Shown: one piece after another, positions 1 to 6,519 of the stretch
How positions within the stretch are numbered: position 1 is the stretch's first letter
Layout: each line of letters opens with the position of its first letter
Source of the DNA: Alphaproteobacteria bacterium UBA1303
GTDB taxonomy: Bacteria; Pseudomonadota; Alphaproteobacteria; Micropepsales; Micropepsaceae
DNA: 8,305 nucleotides
Direction of reading: 5' to 3'
Assembly: GCA_002307315.1 (NCBI GenBank)
Contig: DBTZ01000055.1
Span: 386 to 8,690 of the forward strand
The notes under the pieces: generated by a model
Told to the model about the DNA's origin: nothing
The model's input: the letters and a program-made list of their open reading frames with translations, nothing else
Database searches by the model: none
Made by a program: the position numbers and the translations under genes

Positions 1-896
1 AGCGCGGCGCGGAAACCGGCGAGATGGGTGCCGCCGTCGCGCTGCGGAATGTTGTTGGTGAAGCACAGCATGTTCTCGTGGTAGCTGTCGTTCCAGGTGA
101 TCGCCGCTTCGACGGTGGTGCCGTCCCGCATCCCGCTCATGAACACCGGCGCCGGGATCAGCGAATTCTTGGTGCGGTCGAGATAGCGCACGAACTGCTC
201 CAGCCCGCCGACGTAATGCAGCTTGATTTCCTTAGGTTCGACCCCGCGCTTGTCGGTGAAATGGATGACCACGCCGGAGTTGAGGAAGGCGAGTTCGCGC
301 AGGCGATGCTCCAGGGTGGCGAAGTCGAATTCGGTTTTGGTGAAGGTTTCGGAGCTGGGCAGGAAGGTCACTTCGGTGCCGCGCTTGCCGTCCACCGTTT
401 CGCTCACCATTTTGAGCGGCGCCACCGCGTCGCCGTGGGCGAAGCGCATGTAATGTTCCTTGCCCTCGCGCCAGATGCGCAAATCCAGCCATTCCGACAG
501 CGCATTGACCACCGACACGCCGACCCCGTGCAGGCCGCCGGACACCTTGTAGGCGTTCTGCTCGAATTTGCCGCCGGCGTGGAGCTGGGTCATGATGACT
601 TCCGCCGCCGAAACCCCTTCTTCGGGGTGCAGATCGGTGGGAATGCCGCGGCCGTTGTCGCGCACCGTGCACGAACCGTCGGGATTGAGCACCACATCGA
701 CGCGGTCGGCAAAGCCGCCCAAGGCCTCGTCGATGGCGTTGTCCACCACCTCGTAGACCATGTGATGCAGGCCCGAACCGTCGTCGGTATCGCCGATGTA
801 CATGCCGGGGCGCTTGCGCACGGCGTCGAGGCCCTTCAGCACCTTGATGCTGTCGGCACCGTATTCCTGAGATTCCCGATCGGCCGCTTCGCTCAT
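1..896 (-). CDS. gyrB: DNA gyrase subunit B, N-terminal part (truncated by window edge)
   Basis: This is the ATPase subunit of DNA gyrase, which with GyrA introduces negative supercoils in the cytoplasm. 298 whole codons are visible of a family that is usually about 800 residues. The GHKL ATPase motifs are present in order: VDNAIDE at residues 51-57 (Mg/ATP-binding Asn and catalytic Glu region), DNGRGIP at 80-86, and GGLHGVG at 120-126 forming the ATP lid. The transducer domain follows and the visible part ends at QRDGGTHLAGF. The TOPRIM and C-terminal parts lie outside the window. The ATG at 894-896 is chosen because AGGA (minus strand, 905-908) sits 8 bases upstream and the N-terminus then reads into the conserved IKVLKGLDAVRKRPGMYIG. 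The gene begins 15 bases after the stop of the upstream exporter gene, so it is probably cotranscribed with recF and dnaN. ParE is the nearest paralogue, but the dnaN-recF context favours GyrB. Confidence 0.97.
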   Translation of the reverse strand, partial: MSEAADRESQEYGADSIKVLKGLDAVRKRPGMYIGDTDDGSGLHHMVYEVVDNAIDEALGGFADRVDVVLNPDGSCTVRDNGRGIPTDLHPEEGVSAAEVIMTQLHAGGKFEQNAYKVSGGLHGVGVSVVNALSEWLDLRIWREGKEHYMRFAHGDAVAPLKMVSETVDGKRGTEVTFLPSSETFTKTEFDFATLEHRLRELAFLNSGVVIHFTDKRGVEPKEIKLHYVGGLEQFVRYLDRTKNSLIPAPVFMSGMRDGTTVEAAITWNDSYHENMLCFTNNIPQRDGGTHLAGFRAA

Positions 897-911
897 GTTT
901 TTTATCCTGAC

Positions 912-1520
912 TTAAGTGGCCGCCACGCCGATGCCGGCGCCGACCATGATGACGCCGGCGCCCTTGTTGAGTCGGATGCGCGCCTTGCGGCTGGCGAGAA
1001 CCTTGCGCACCCTGGCCGCCAGCGCGGCATAGGTCAGCATGATCGACGGGATCAGCACCGCGGTTGCCAGCGTAAGCTGGAGAAAGCCGATCGCCCCCAC
1101 GCTGCCCACGTCGATGACGGCGGGCAGGGCGGCGAGAAAGAACGCCATTGCCTTGGGGTTGCCCAAGGTCACCAGCAACTGCGCGGTGAAGCTGCGGCCG
1201 GCGGTTTCCGGCACGATTTCGGTCAATTCCGCGACGTCTTGCGTCCAGTAGCGCCAGCCGAGATAGATCAGATAGCCTGCGCCCAAAAGCTTGACGATCA
1301 GAAACAGCCCGCCCATCGCTTGGGCCAGCATGGCAAGGCCGAACACCGACAGCGTCATATAGGTCCAATCGCCGAGTGCGGTGCCGACCGCGGCGGGAAC
1401 GGCGGATTTGAAGCCGCTGCCCAAGGCGCGGGCGACGATGGCGATCACGCCGGGGCCGGGCAGAGCGATGACGATCGCATAGGCGGTGCAATATACCAAA
1501 AAGGCGTGCCAGGAGATCAT
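912..1520 (-). CDS. LysE/RhtB-family amino-acid exporter
   Basis: A 202-residue inner-membrane protein of the LysE/RhtB translocator family, whose members export amino acids or their derivatives; the substrate here cannot be told from sequence. Family marks are PGPG at residues 21-24 in the first helix, a Gly/Ala-rich second helix starting near 39, GAGYLIYLGW at 80-89, NPKA at 121-124 followed by a hydrophobic helix, and a last helix RLNKGAGVIMVGAGIGVA near 183-200. Five to six hydrophobic segments are visible and the length is typical of the family (about 200-210). Its ATG overlaps the recF stop in ATGA, and I see no strong Shine-Dalgarno before it, which implies translational coupling to recF. 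It ends 15 bases before gyrB. An exporter between recF and gyrB is not part of the usual core cluster, so it looks like an insertion into an existing operon. Family assignment is firm; substrate is unknown. Confidence 0.9.
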   Translation of the reverse strand: MISWHAFLVYCTAYAIVIALPGPGVIAIVARALGSGFKSAVPAAVGTALGDWTYMTLSVFGLAMLAQAMGGLFLIVKLLGAGYLIYLGWRYWTQDVAELTEIVPETAGRSFTAQLLVTLGNPKAMAFFLAALPAVIDVGSVGAIGFLQLTLATAVLIPSIMLTYAALAARVRKVLASRKARIRLNKGAGVIMVGAGIGVAAT

Positions 1521-2770
1521 GATGCACTCTGAAGCTTGAGACGGCTGTTTTCTACACCATAAACGTCGGCCCGCGCCAAGAGATCGTCGAACAGCGTCAT
1601 ATCGGTGCCGGTAATCCAGGCTTGCGCGCCCAGTTTCAGGATTTCGTCGAACAATGCGGCGCGCCGCATCGCGTCAAGGTGCGCCGCAATCTCGTCCAGC
1701 AGCAGGATCGGGGCCGGCCGGCCGGCGCTTTCGGCCATTTCCCAGGCATCGGCCAGCACGATGGCGATCAGCAGCGCCTTCTGCTCACCGGTCGAGCATT
1801 GCTTAGCGTCGGCGCGCTTAACCATGTGGCGCACCGCCAGGTCGGACAGATGCGGCCCGAACGCGGTGCGCCCGGCTTCGGCGTCGCGAATTCTGGCGGC
1901 TCTCAACCGGTCGCGCGCCGCAGCGGGGTAGTCGGTTCCGCGCTCGGCCAGCAAGGCGTCCGTCTCGCCGTCGAGCGCCAGATGGGCGGATGGGAAGGCG
2001 CCGGCCTCTCCGCGCTTGGTCAGCATGGCGTTGAGCCGCGCCACGGTGCTCGCGCGCGCCGCCGCTACCGCCAGTCCCGTCTCGGCCATTTCGGCCTCCA
2101 ATCCGTCGAGCCAGGACGGGTCGCGCGGGCCGTATTTCAGCAGCCGCGCCCGTTCGCGCATGGCAACCTCGTAGCGCGAAGCCGTTCGGGCATGGCCGGG
2201 ATCGAAGCCGACGGTCAGCCGGTCGAGAAACCGCCGCCGGCCGCTGGCGCCCTCGGTGAACAGCCGGTCCATCGCCGGCGTCAGCCATGCCATCTGGACG
2301 ATCTCGCCGAGGTCGGCCGAACTTTGCGCCGGTGCGCCGCCCAAGCGCACCTGCCGGCGTCCGCTGTCTTTGGCTCCGCCGTTCGGCCCCAACGTCAGGC
2401 CGGTGCCGATCTCGTAATCCTCGCCTTCGCGCGTCACCGTGGCCGATACCGCCCACAGGGCATCGCTAGGAATATGTATCTGCCGTGCATCCTTTTCTTG
2501 GATGCACCCCCGCGGTCCCCGGCGGACGTGTTCGGAAAGCTTGGCCCCGCGCAAGCCTCGGCCGGGCGCCAGCAGCGAGAGAGCGTCCAGCACATTGGTT
2601 TTTCCTGCGCCGTTGGGGCCACACAGCACCACCGGCCGGCCGCTTATCGTTAACTCGGCCTCGGCATAGGAGCGGAAATCGGTCAGCCGCAAATGCGTGA
2701 CGGCCAGACGCACGGGCGCCGTCGTCGCCGCGGGTGCAGGCGTATCTTCTGCAAGACGGCGGTTTTCCAA
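1517..2770 (-). CDS. recF: RecF recombination/repair ATPase
   Basis: RecF is an SMC/ABC-like ATPase that, with RecO and RecR, helps load RecA at single-strand gaps and stalled forks. The 417-residue product has Walker A GPNGAGKT at residues 51-58, the ABC signature CSTGEQK at 325-331, Walker B ILLLDE at 355-360 and the D-loop HLD at 364-366. E. coli RecF is about 357 residues. Part of the excess is a roughly 20-residue N-terminal extension before RLAVTHLRLTDFR, and part is a stretch around residues 88-104 that looks inserted (see findings). The longest start is TTG at 2768-2770, two bases after the dnaN stop; an in-frame GTG at 2711-2713 (residue 20) would give a more family-like N-terminus. 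Neither start has a clear ribosome site, so coupling to dnaN is likely. The stop overlaps the exporter start by 4 bases. Identity is certain; the start is not. Confidence 0.95.
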   Translation of the reverse strand: MENRRLAEDTPAPAATTAPVRLAVTHLRLTDFRSYAEAELTISGRPVVLCGPNGAGKTNVLDALSLLAPGRGLRGAKLSEHVRRGPRGCIQEKDARQIHIPSDALWAVSATVTREGEDYEIGTGLTLGPNGGAKDSGRRQVRLGGAPAQSSADLGEIVQMAWLTPAMDRLFTEGASGRRRFLDRLTVGFDPGHARTASRYEVAMRERARLLKYGPRDPSWLDGLEAEMAETGLAVAAARASTVARLNAMLTKRGEAGAFPSAHLALDGETDALLAERGTDYPAAARDRLRAARIRDAEAGRTAFGPHLSDLAVRHMVKRADAKQCSTGEQKALLIAIVLADAWEMAESAGRPAPILLLDEIAAHLDAMRRAALFDEILKLGAQAWITGTDMTLFDDLLARADVYGVENSRLKLQSAS

Positions 2771-2772
2771 CG

Positions 2773-3891
2773 CTAGACCCGCATCGGCATCAGGACGTAA
2801 AGCGTACGCGGGTCTTCTTCGTCCTCGATCACTGTCGGCGAGCCGGAGTCCGACAACAAAAAGCGCACCGATTTGCCCTGAATCTGGCTGGTGATGTCGA
2901 TCAGGTAGCGGGCGTTGAAGCCGATCTCGAGCGCCGGTGCGCTGTAGGTGGCGGCGAGTTCCTCGGTGGCGGTGCCGGATTCCGGGTTGACCACCGAGAG
3001 CGTCAGCTTGTCCTTGGAAACCGCCAGCTTCACCGCGCGGGTTTTGTCGGCCGAGATGGTGGACACCCGGTCGACCGCCGCGCCGAATTCCTTGGTATCC
3101 AGGATCAGCGCCTTGTCGTTGCCGGACGGGATGACCCGCTGATAATCGGGGAAGGTGCCGTCGATCAGCTTGGAGGTGAGGTCGACCCCGCCGAGGGCAA
3201 ACTGAATCTTGGTGTCGGACAACGAAACTTCGACGGTATCTTCGCAGTCGTCCAGCAGACGCAGGAGCTCGCCCACCGTCTTGCGCGGCACGATTACGCC
3301 GGGCATATCGGCGGCGCCGTCGGGCAGCTCGAACTCGTAGCGGGCGAGGCGATGCCCGTCGGTCGCCACCGTGCGGAGCATCGGCCCCTTGCCGTCCGTG
3401 GCGGCGTGGACGTAGATGCCGTTGAGATAGAACCGGGTTTCTTCGGTCGAAATGGCGAAACGCGTCTTGTCGATCAGCCGCTTGAGATCGTCGACCGGCA
3501 AACGGAAGCGATGGGGAAGCGCCCCGGCCGCCATCTGGGGGAAATCTTCCTTGGGCAGACAGGCCAGTTCGAAACGCACCATCCCGGCGGAAACCGCCAG
3601 ACGGCCGCCGTCGTTCGACAGTTCGGCCTGGACCTGCGATCCTTCCGGCAGTTTGCGCACGATGTCGTAGAAGATGTGGGCCGGCGCGGTGACCGCGCCC
3701 GGCTTGATCACGTCGGCCGGAATGGTCTCGACGATCTCGATGTCGAGATCGGTGGCGGTCAGCTTGAGCGCGCCCTTGGCTGCCTCGATCATCACATTCG
3801 ACAAAATCGGGATGGTGTTGCGCCGTTCGACGACGCTTTGGACATGGCCGAGCGCCTTCAAGAATGCGCCCCGTTCGACATTGATCTTCAT
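2773..3891 (-). CDS. dnaN: DNA polymerase III sliding clamp, beta subunit
   Basis: This is the ring-shaped processivity clamp that tethers DNA polymerase III and other clamp-binding proteins to DNA. At 372 residues it has the normal length, covering three clamp folds (about 1-120, 128-250 and 255-372). The start MKINVERGAFLKALGHVQSVVERRNTIPILSN matches the usual N-terminus in its pattern; shorter conserved marks are TDGHRLA at 177-183, FPDYQRVIP at 247-255, and the C-terminal MPMRV, part of the peptide-binding pocket edge. The ATG at 3889-3891 is the only sensible start; the ribosome site is weak (GGTAGAG just upstream). A promoter-like TATAAT lies about 120 bases upstream. recF begins 2 bases after the TAG stop, so the genes are surely cotranscribed. 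Nothing in the protein looks damaged or unusual. Confidence 0.97.
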   Translation of the reverse strand: MKINVERGAFLKALGHVQSVVERRNTIPILSNVMIEAAKGALKLTATDLDIEIVETIPADVIKPGAVTAPAHIFYDIVRKLPEGSQVQAELSNDGGRLAVSAGMVRFELACLPKEDFPQMAAGALPHRFRLPVDDLKRLIDKTRFAISTEETRFYLNGIYVHAATDGKGPMLRTVATDGHRLARYEFELPDGAADMPGVIVPRKTVGELLRLLDDCEDTVEVSLSDTKIQFALGGVDLTSKLIDGTFPDYQRVIPSGNDKALILDTKEFGAAVDRVSTISADKTRAVKLAVSKDKLTLSVVNPESGTATEELAATYSAPALEIGFNARYLIDITSQIQGKSVRFLLSDSGSPTVIEDEEDPRTLYVLMPMRV

Positions 3892-3979
3892 TGCTCTACC
3901 GATGCCTTATGCCGTTATTTTTACTAATCTCCCTTCCGAAATCCGGATTGGAGAACTGCAACCCTTTGATTCGTTATGC

Positions 3980-4009
3980 GTTATATCCGTCCAGACTCAA
4001 AGCAGTAAA
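3980..4009 (-). promoter_or_regulatory. Candidate sigma-70-type promoter for dnaN (inner)
   Basis: On the minus strand TTTACT (4004-4009) is followed after 18 bases by TATAAC (3980-3985). The -10 matches five of six consensus bases and the -35 only partly. It would give a leader of roughly 80-90 bases ahead of dnaN. It overlaps the outer TATAAT candidate, so at most one of the two may be the true site. Confidence 0.35.
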
Positions 4010-4014
4010 TTATA
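4009..4014 (-). promoter_or_regulatory. Perfect TATAAT -10-like element upstream of dnaN (outer)
   Basis: The minus strand reads TGATATAATTTAC here, with an exact TATAAT at 4009-4014. A TGGTCT hexamer lies 17-18 bases upstream and is only a poor -35. The G-tract at 4055-4066 begins about 40 bases upstream of the -10, just beyond where a -35 box would lie. Sequence only; no transcript evidence. Confidence 0.35.
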
Positions 4015-4054
4015 TCAGGGGGTGCGGAAAAGACCAGCCCGAGCCTGCCCCAAG

Positions 4055-4066
4055 CCCCCCCCCCCC
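4055..4066. repeat. 12-base homopolymeric C (G on minus strand) tract
   Basis: An uninterrupted run of twelve C between GCCCCAAG and TGAAAAACG, in the spacer between the ankyrin gene and dnaN. Runs of this length are prone to slippage in replication and also to sequencing length errors. It is not inside a coding region, so length change would not shift a frame; it could alter spacing upstream of the dnaN promoter candidates. Confidence 0.9.
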
Positions 4067-4091
4067 TGAAAAACGAGAAGAGGTAGGGAGG

Positions 4092-4847
4092 TTATTTCGC
4101 CCCCGCCTTCTTCAGCCGGTTGACGGTATCGATATGGCCACCGGCGATGGCAAGCTTGAGCGCGGACTGGCCGTCGGGGCGCTTCACGTTGACGTCCGCG
4201 CCGGTGTCGATCAAATCGTCGACGATGTCGAGAAAGCCGGAATAGGAGGCCAGCATCAGCGCGGTCGAGCCGTCGCGCTTCGAGCGGACGCCCACGTCGG
4301 CATGGGCGGCCAGTAACTGTCTGGCGATTTCGGTCTGGCCGTTCACGCACGCCGTCATCAGCGGGGTGAAGCCGTCGCGGGTTGCCGCGTTGGGATCGGC
4401 CTTGGCCTTGAGCAGCAGCGCGGCGATGTCCCGCTTGCCGTATTGCACCGCCAGCATCAGCGCCGTGGCGCCGTCGTCGTTTCGGATGTTAGGGTCGGCC
4501 TTGGCCTTGACGAGGGTCTTGACGCACTCCGTGCATCCCATCTGTGCCGACCAGATCAGGGCGGTTACGCCGTCGAGCCGGCGCTGGTTGGGATCGGCCT
4601 TGGCCTTGAGCAGCAGCGCAATCGACCTGGCGTCGGGTTTGCGCGCCGCCAGCATCAAGGCGGTGGTGCCGTTCGCCTGATGGGCGTTGGGGTTGGCGCC
4701 CGATTTGAGCAGCCTTTCGACCTCGGCGGGTTTTCCGGCCCCGGCCGCCGCCGTCAATTGGGTATCGAGGCTGGCCGTCGGCGCGCCTTGCGCCGCGCAC
4801 GCCACGAGAAGAACCGCCGATAGTGCCGCCAAACTTTTTAATGCCAT
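4092..4847 (-). CDS. Ankyrin-repeat protein, predicted exported lipoprotein
   Basis: A 251-residue protein with an N-terminal export signal followed by about seven ankyrin repeats, a fold that binds other proteins. Residues 1-16 form a short hydrophobic signal, with L14-V15-A16-C17 matching a lipobox, so cleavage before Cys17 and lipidation in the envelope is predicted; an ordinary signal peptidase site near residue 21-22 is the alternative. The repeats run from about 27 to 250 with a 33-residue period, each showing a DG-TALMLA-type helix and a LLLKAKADPN-type turn. The DNA period is exactly 99 bases. The ATG at 4845-4847 is preferred over the in-frame ATG at 4860-4862 because GAGGA lies 8 bases before it. 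It lies between dnaA and dnaN, cut off from dnaA by a hairpin terminator. The partner is unknown. The lipoprotein call is inference. Confidence 0.88.
   Translation of the reverse strand: MALKSLAALSAVLLVACAAQGAPTASLDTQLTAAAGAGKPAEVERLLKSGANPNAHQANGTTALMLAARKPDARSIALLLKAKADPNQRRLDGVTALIWSAQMGCTECVKTLVKAKADPNIRNDDGATALMLAVQYGKRDIAALLLKAKADPNAATRDGFTPLMTACVNGQTEIARQLLAAHADVGVRSKRDGSTALMLASYSGFLDIVDDLIDTGADVNVKRPDGQSALKLAIAGGHIDTVNRLKKAGAK
4389..4619 (-). repeat. Internal 99-base direct repeats in the ankyrin gene
   Basis: A 33-base word starting GTTGGGATCGGCC on the plus strand occurs identically at 4389-4421 and 4587-4619. A diverged copy starts at 4488 (GTTAGGGTCGGCCTTGGCC). The spacing is exactly 99 bases per step, one ankyrin repeat. 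The units encode the LLLKAKADPN turn. Near-identical DNA at this period implies recent duplication or gene conversion among repeats. Confidence 0.85.
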
Positions 4848-4855
4848 ACCCCGCG

Positions 4856-4860
4856 TCCTC
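4856..4860 (-). promoter_or_regulatory. Ribosome binding site that fixes the ankyrin gene start
   Basis: GAGGA on the minus strand, 8 bases upstream of the ATG at 4847. It lies too close to serve the alternative ATG at 4862, so it decides for the shorter protein. Confidence 0.65.
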
Positions 4861-4889
4861 ATCTGTTCTTGGTGGATACCATACGACGG

Positions 4890-4924
4890 AAAAAAGGCGC
4901 ACCGCAAAGCCGGTACGCCTTTTT
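4890..4924 (-). terminator. Rho-independent terminator after dnaA, bidirectional in form
   Basis: The arms AAAAAGGCG (4891-4899) and CGCCTTTTT (4916-4924) pair perfectly. After one C-A mismatch, ACCG (4901-4904) and CGGT (4911-4914) extend the stem, leaving a 6-base CAAAGC loop. On the minus strand the stem ends in a run of six T (4890-4895), 26 bases after the dnaA stop. It separates dnaA from the ankyrin gene, whose ATG is only 42 bases further on, so that gene needs its own promoter in that gap or read-through. Confidence 0.85.
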
Positions 4925-4950
4925 GCCGATGGCAGGTGCGAATTGACGGC

Positions 4951-6408
4951 CTACAGGCTTTTCGACAGCATCTGGCTGAGGAATTCGACTTCCTGCTTGA
5001 ACACCTCGTTTTCGTTGCACAGTGCCTCGATCCTGCGGCAAGCGTGCAACACCGTGGTATGGTCGCGGCCGCCGAACCTGCGGCCGATTTCCGGCAACGA
5101 CCGGGTGGTGAGCTTCCTCGCCAGATACATCGCCACCTGACGCGGCCGCGCCACCCGGCGGGCGCGCTGCGGCGAGTAGAAGTCGCGCACGTCGAGCTTG
5201 TAGTATTCGGCGGTCTTCTTCTGGATGTCCTCGATCGAGGTCTTGGCGCTGGGACCGCCGGCATGCAGGCCGACGATTTCTTCGATCATCTCGATCGTCA
5301 CCTGTTTCTTGGTGAGATCGACATAGGTCGCCAGCTTGTTGAAATCGGCGATGGTCTCGCGCGGCGACTTGTCTTCGTTGTCGGCAAGGTGTTCGAGCAC
5401 CGACAGCGGCAGCATTACGTTGGGCTTGAGCTTGGCGAAGTCGGCGGAGCGTGCCTTGAGGATCTGGAGGCGGGTCTCGCGGTCGGGCTTGCCCAGCTCG
5501 ATGGTCAAGCCGCCGGCGATCCGGCTCTTGATGTCGGCGCCGAGGCCTTCGAGCGCGGTCGGCGCCCGGTCGGCGGCGATGATGACCTTCCGCCGCAAAT
5601 CCGCGAAGGCGTTGACAGTGTAGAGAAACTCCGAAGCGGTGGCGACCGAGCGGCAGATGTGCTGCAAATCGTCGATGATCAACACGTCGGCCGAGCGCAT
5701 CTCGTCCTTGAAGGCGAGGGTGTCCTTGCGTTGCAGCGCGCCCAGAAAGTGGCGCATGAAATCTTCGGCCCTGAGGAACAGCACCTTCTTCTCGCGATTG
5801 CGCAGGGTGAGTGCCGCGGCGTTCAGCAGGTGGGTTTTGCCGTAGCCGAAGCCGCCGTGAATGAACAGAAGCGGGAAATCGGTGTTCTTGCCCTCGGCAA
5901 AGGCGCGCGCGGCGCCATAGGCGAACTCGTTGGCGGCGCCGGGAATGAAGCTGTCGAAGGTCTGCTGCGGGTGCAGCATCTTGTTCCACAGCCCCCTACC
6001 GGCGGCGGAGCTCTCCGTCCCGGCGGCGGGAGAGGAGAGAGGATAGGCGGGCTGATACCCGGTGTTGAAGACCGGTTTGGCAGGCTGCACGTCGATGCGA
6101 AGGGCATCCTTGGCGATCGCTTCGCCGATCCGCGGCGGCAGAGTCACGATCGAGATCGAGGCCGGTTCCGCTCCCTCTGCAACAAAGGCACGCTCAATCC
6201 GCGCCACATAATGGTTTGCCACCCATTTGCCGACGAAGGCTTTCGAAGCTCCGATGCTGAGTTCGTCCTTGTCGCAGGACTCCAGGCTCAACGGCCCGAT
6301 CCAGGCATCAAAAACCGGGTCGCCCAGGTCGCGGCGCAACCTTTCGCGCACATTCAACCATATGGCGTGCCAATCCGTCGATGCCGGCTTATTCATTTGT
6401 TGTCCCAT
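4951..6408 (-). CDS. dnaA: Chromosomal replication initiator DnaA
   Basis: DnaA binds origin boxes as an ATP-bound oligomer and opens the duplex. The 485-residue product has domain I at about 10-85, a linker to about 145, an AAA+ domain with Walker A GGFGYGKT at 185-192, Walker B VLIIDD at 242-247, sensor I IIAADR at 276-281 and the probable arginine finger R296 in IKSRI. Domain IV carries the DnaA signature RRFGGRDHTTVLHACRRIE at 443-461 and VARPRQ at 419-424, nearly as in E. coli. The sensor II segment is unusual (SPRETIADFNKL at 348-359 in place of the common VRELEGALNRL), though its Arg is kept. Two starts compete: ATG 6406-6408, and ATG 6394-6396, which has GGGA six bases before it. A strong hairpin sits 15 bases upstream of the first. 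A terminator follows the gene. Confidence 0.97.
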   Translation of the reverse strand: MGQQMNKPASTDWHAIWLNVRERLRRDLGDPVFDAWIGPLSLESCDKDELSIGASKAFVGKWVANHYVARIERAFVAEGAEPASISIVTLPPRIGEAIAKDALRIDVQPAKPVFNTGYQPAYPLSSPAAGTESSAAGRGLWNKMLHPQQTFDSFIPGAANEFAYGAARAFAEGKNTDFPLLFIHGGFGYGKTHLLNAAALTLRNREKKVLFLRAEDFMRHFLGALQRKDTLAFKDEMRSADVLIIDDLQHICRSVATASEFLYTVNAFADLRRKVIIAADRAPTALEGLGADIKSRIAGGLTIELGKPDRETRLQILKARSADFAKLKPNVMLPLSVLEHLADNEDKSPRETIADFNKLATYVDLTKKQVTIEMIEEIVGLHAGGPSAKTSIEDIQKKTAEYYKLDVRDFYSPQRARRVARPRQVAMYLARKLTTRSLPEIGRRFGGRDHTTVLHACRRIEALCNENEVFKQEVEFLSQMLSKSL

Positions 6409-6412
6409 TACC

Positions 6413-6517
6413 TTACCCGCTTCCTGTCCGCGGGGGTGACCGCGGCAGGCCTTTTTTGTTGTGTTGAAAATCCGAACCCTTCATCGGCCCGGTATTGAAA
6501 CTCCTTTCACGCCTCAT
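6413..6517 (-). CDS. Possible 34-residue leader ORF upstream of dnaA
   Basis: An ATG at 6515-6517 opens 34 codons and stops with TAA four bases before the longer dnaA ATG (TAAGGTAATG). The product would be basic (MRRERSFNTG at its start, Pro/Arg/Gly-rich at its end) and is not recognised. GGGAGG abuts the ATG with no spacer, which is too close for an ideal ribosome site; a GTG seven bases beyond it has better spacing but opens only nine codons. It could couple translation to dnaA or be a chance opening in the leader. Confidence 0.25.
   Translation of the reverse strand: MRRERSFNTGPMKGSDFQHNKKGLPRSPPRTGSG
6423..6457 (+). terminator. Strong hairpin in the dnaA leader, terminator-like on the plus strand
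   Basis: CCTG-T-CCGCGG (6423-6433) pairs with CCGCGGCAGG (6440-6449), a 10-bp GC-rich stem with one bulged T and a GGGTGA loop. On the plus strand it is followed by CC and six T (6452-6457), the form of an intrinsic terminator for transcripts antisense to dnaA. On the minus strand, the dnaA mRNA sense, the same stem ends 14 bases before the ATG and has no U run, so there it would act as a leader structure near the ribosome site. Confidence 0.45.
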
Positions 6518-6519
6518 CC

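Larger units (their letters stand above)
3892..4091. other. AT-richer spacer between the ankyrin gene and dnaN
   Basis: This 200-base non-coding stretch holds candidate promoters for the dnaN operon on the minus strand and a 12-base C run (4055-4066, G on the minus strand). I see no clear hairpin terminator after the ankyrin gene, so read-through into dnaN is possible. No small gene with a convincing ribosome site was found here. Confidence 0.6.

Noticed and set aside
24..1532. Long plus-strand ORFs opposite the minus-strand genes (24-1532, 1622-2653, 2734-3927, 4687-6498)
   Set aside because: They are mirror frames of gyrB, the exporter, recF, dnaN and dnaA in GC-rich DNA. The translations are His/Arg/Gly-rich, match no family I know and lack ribosome sites.
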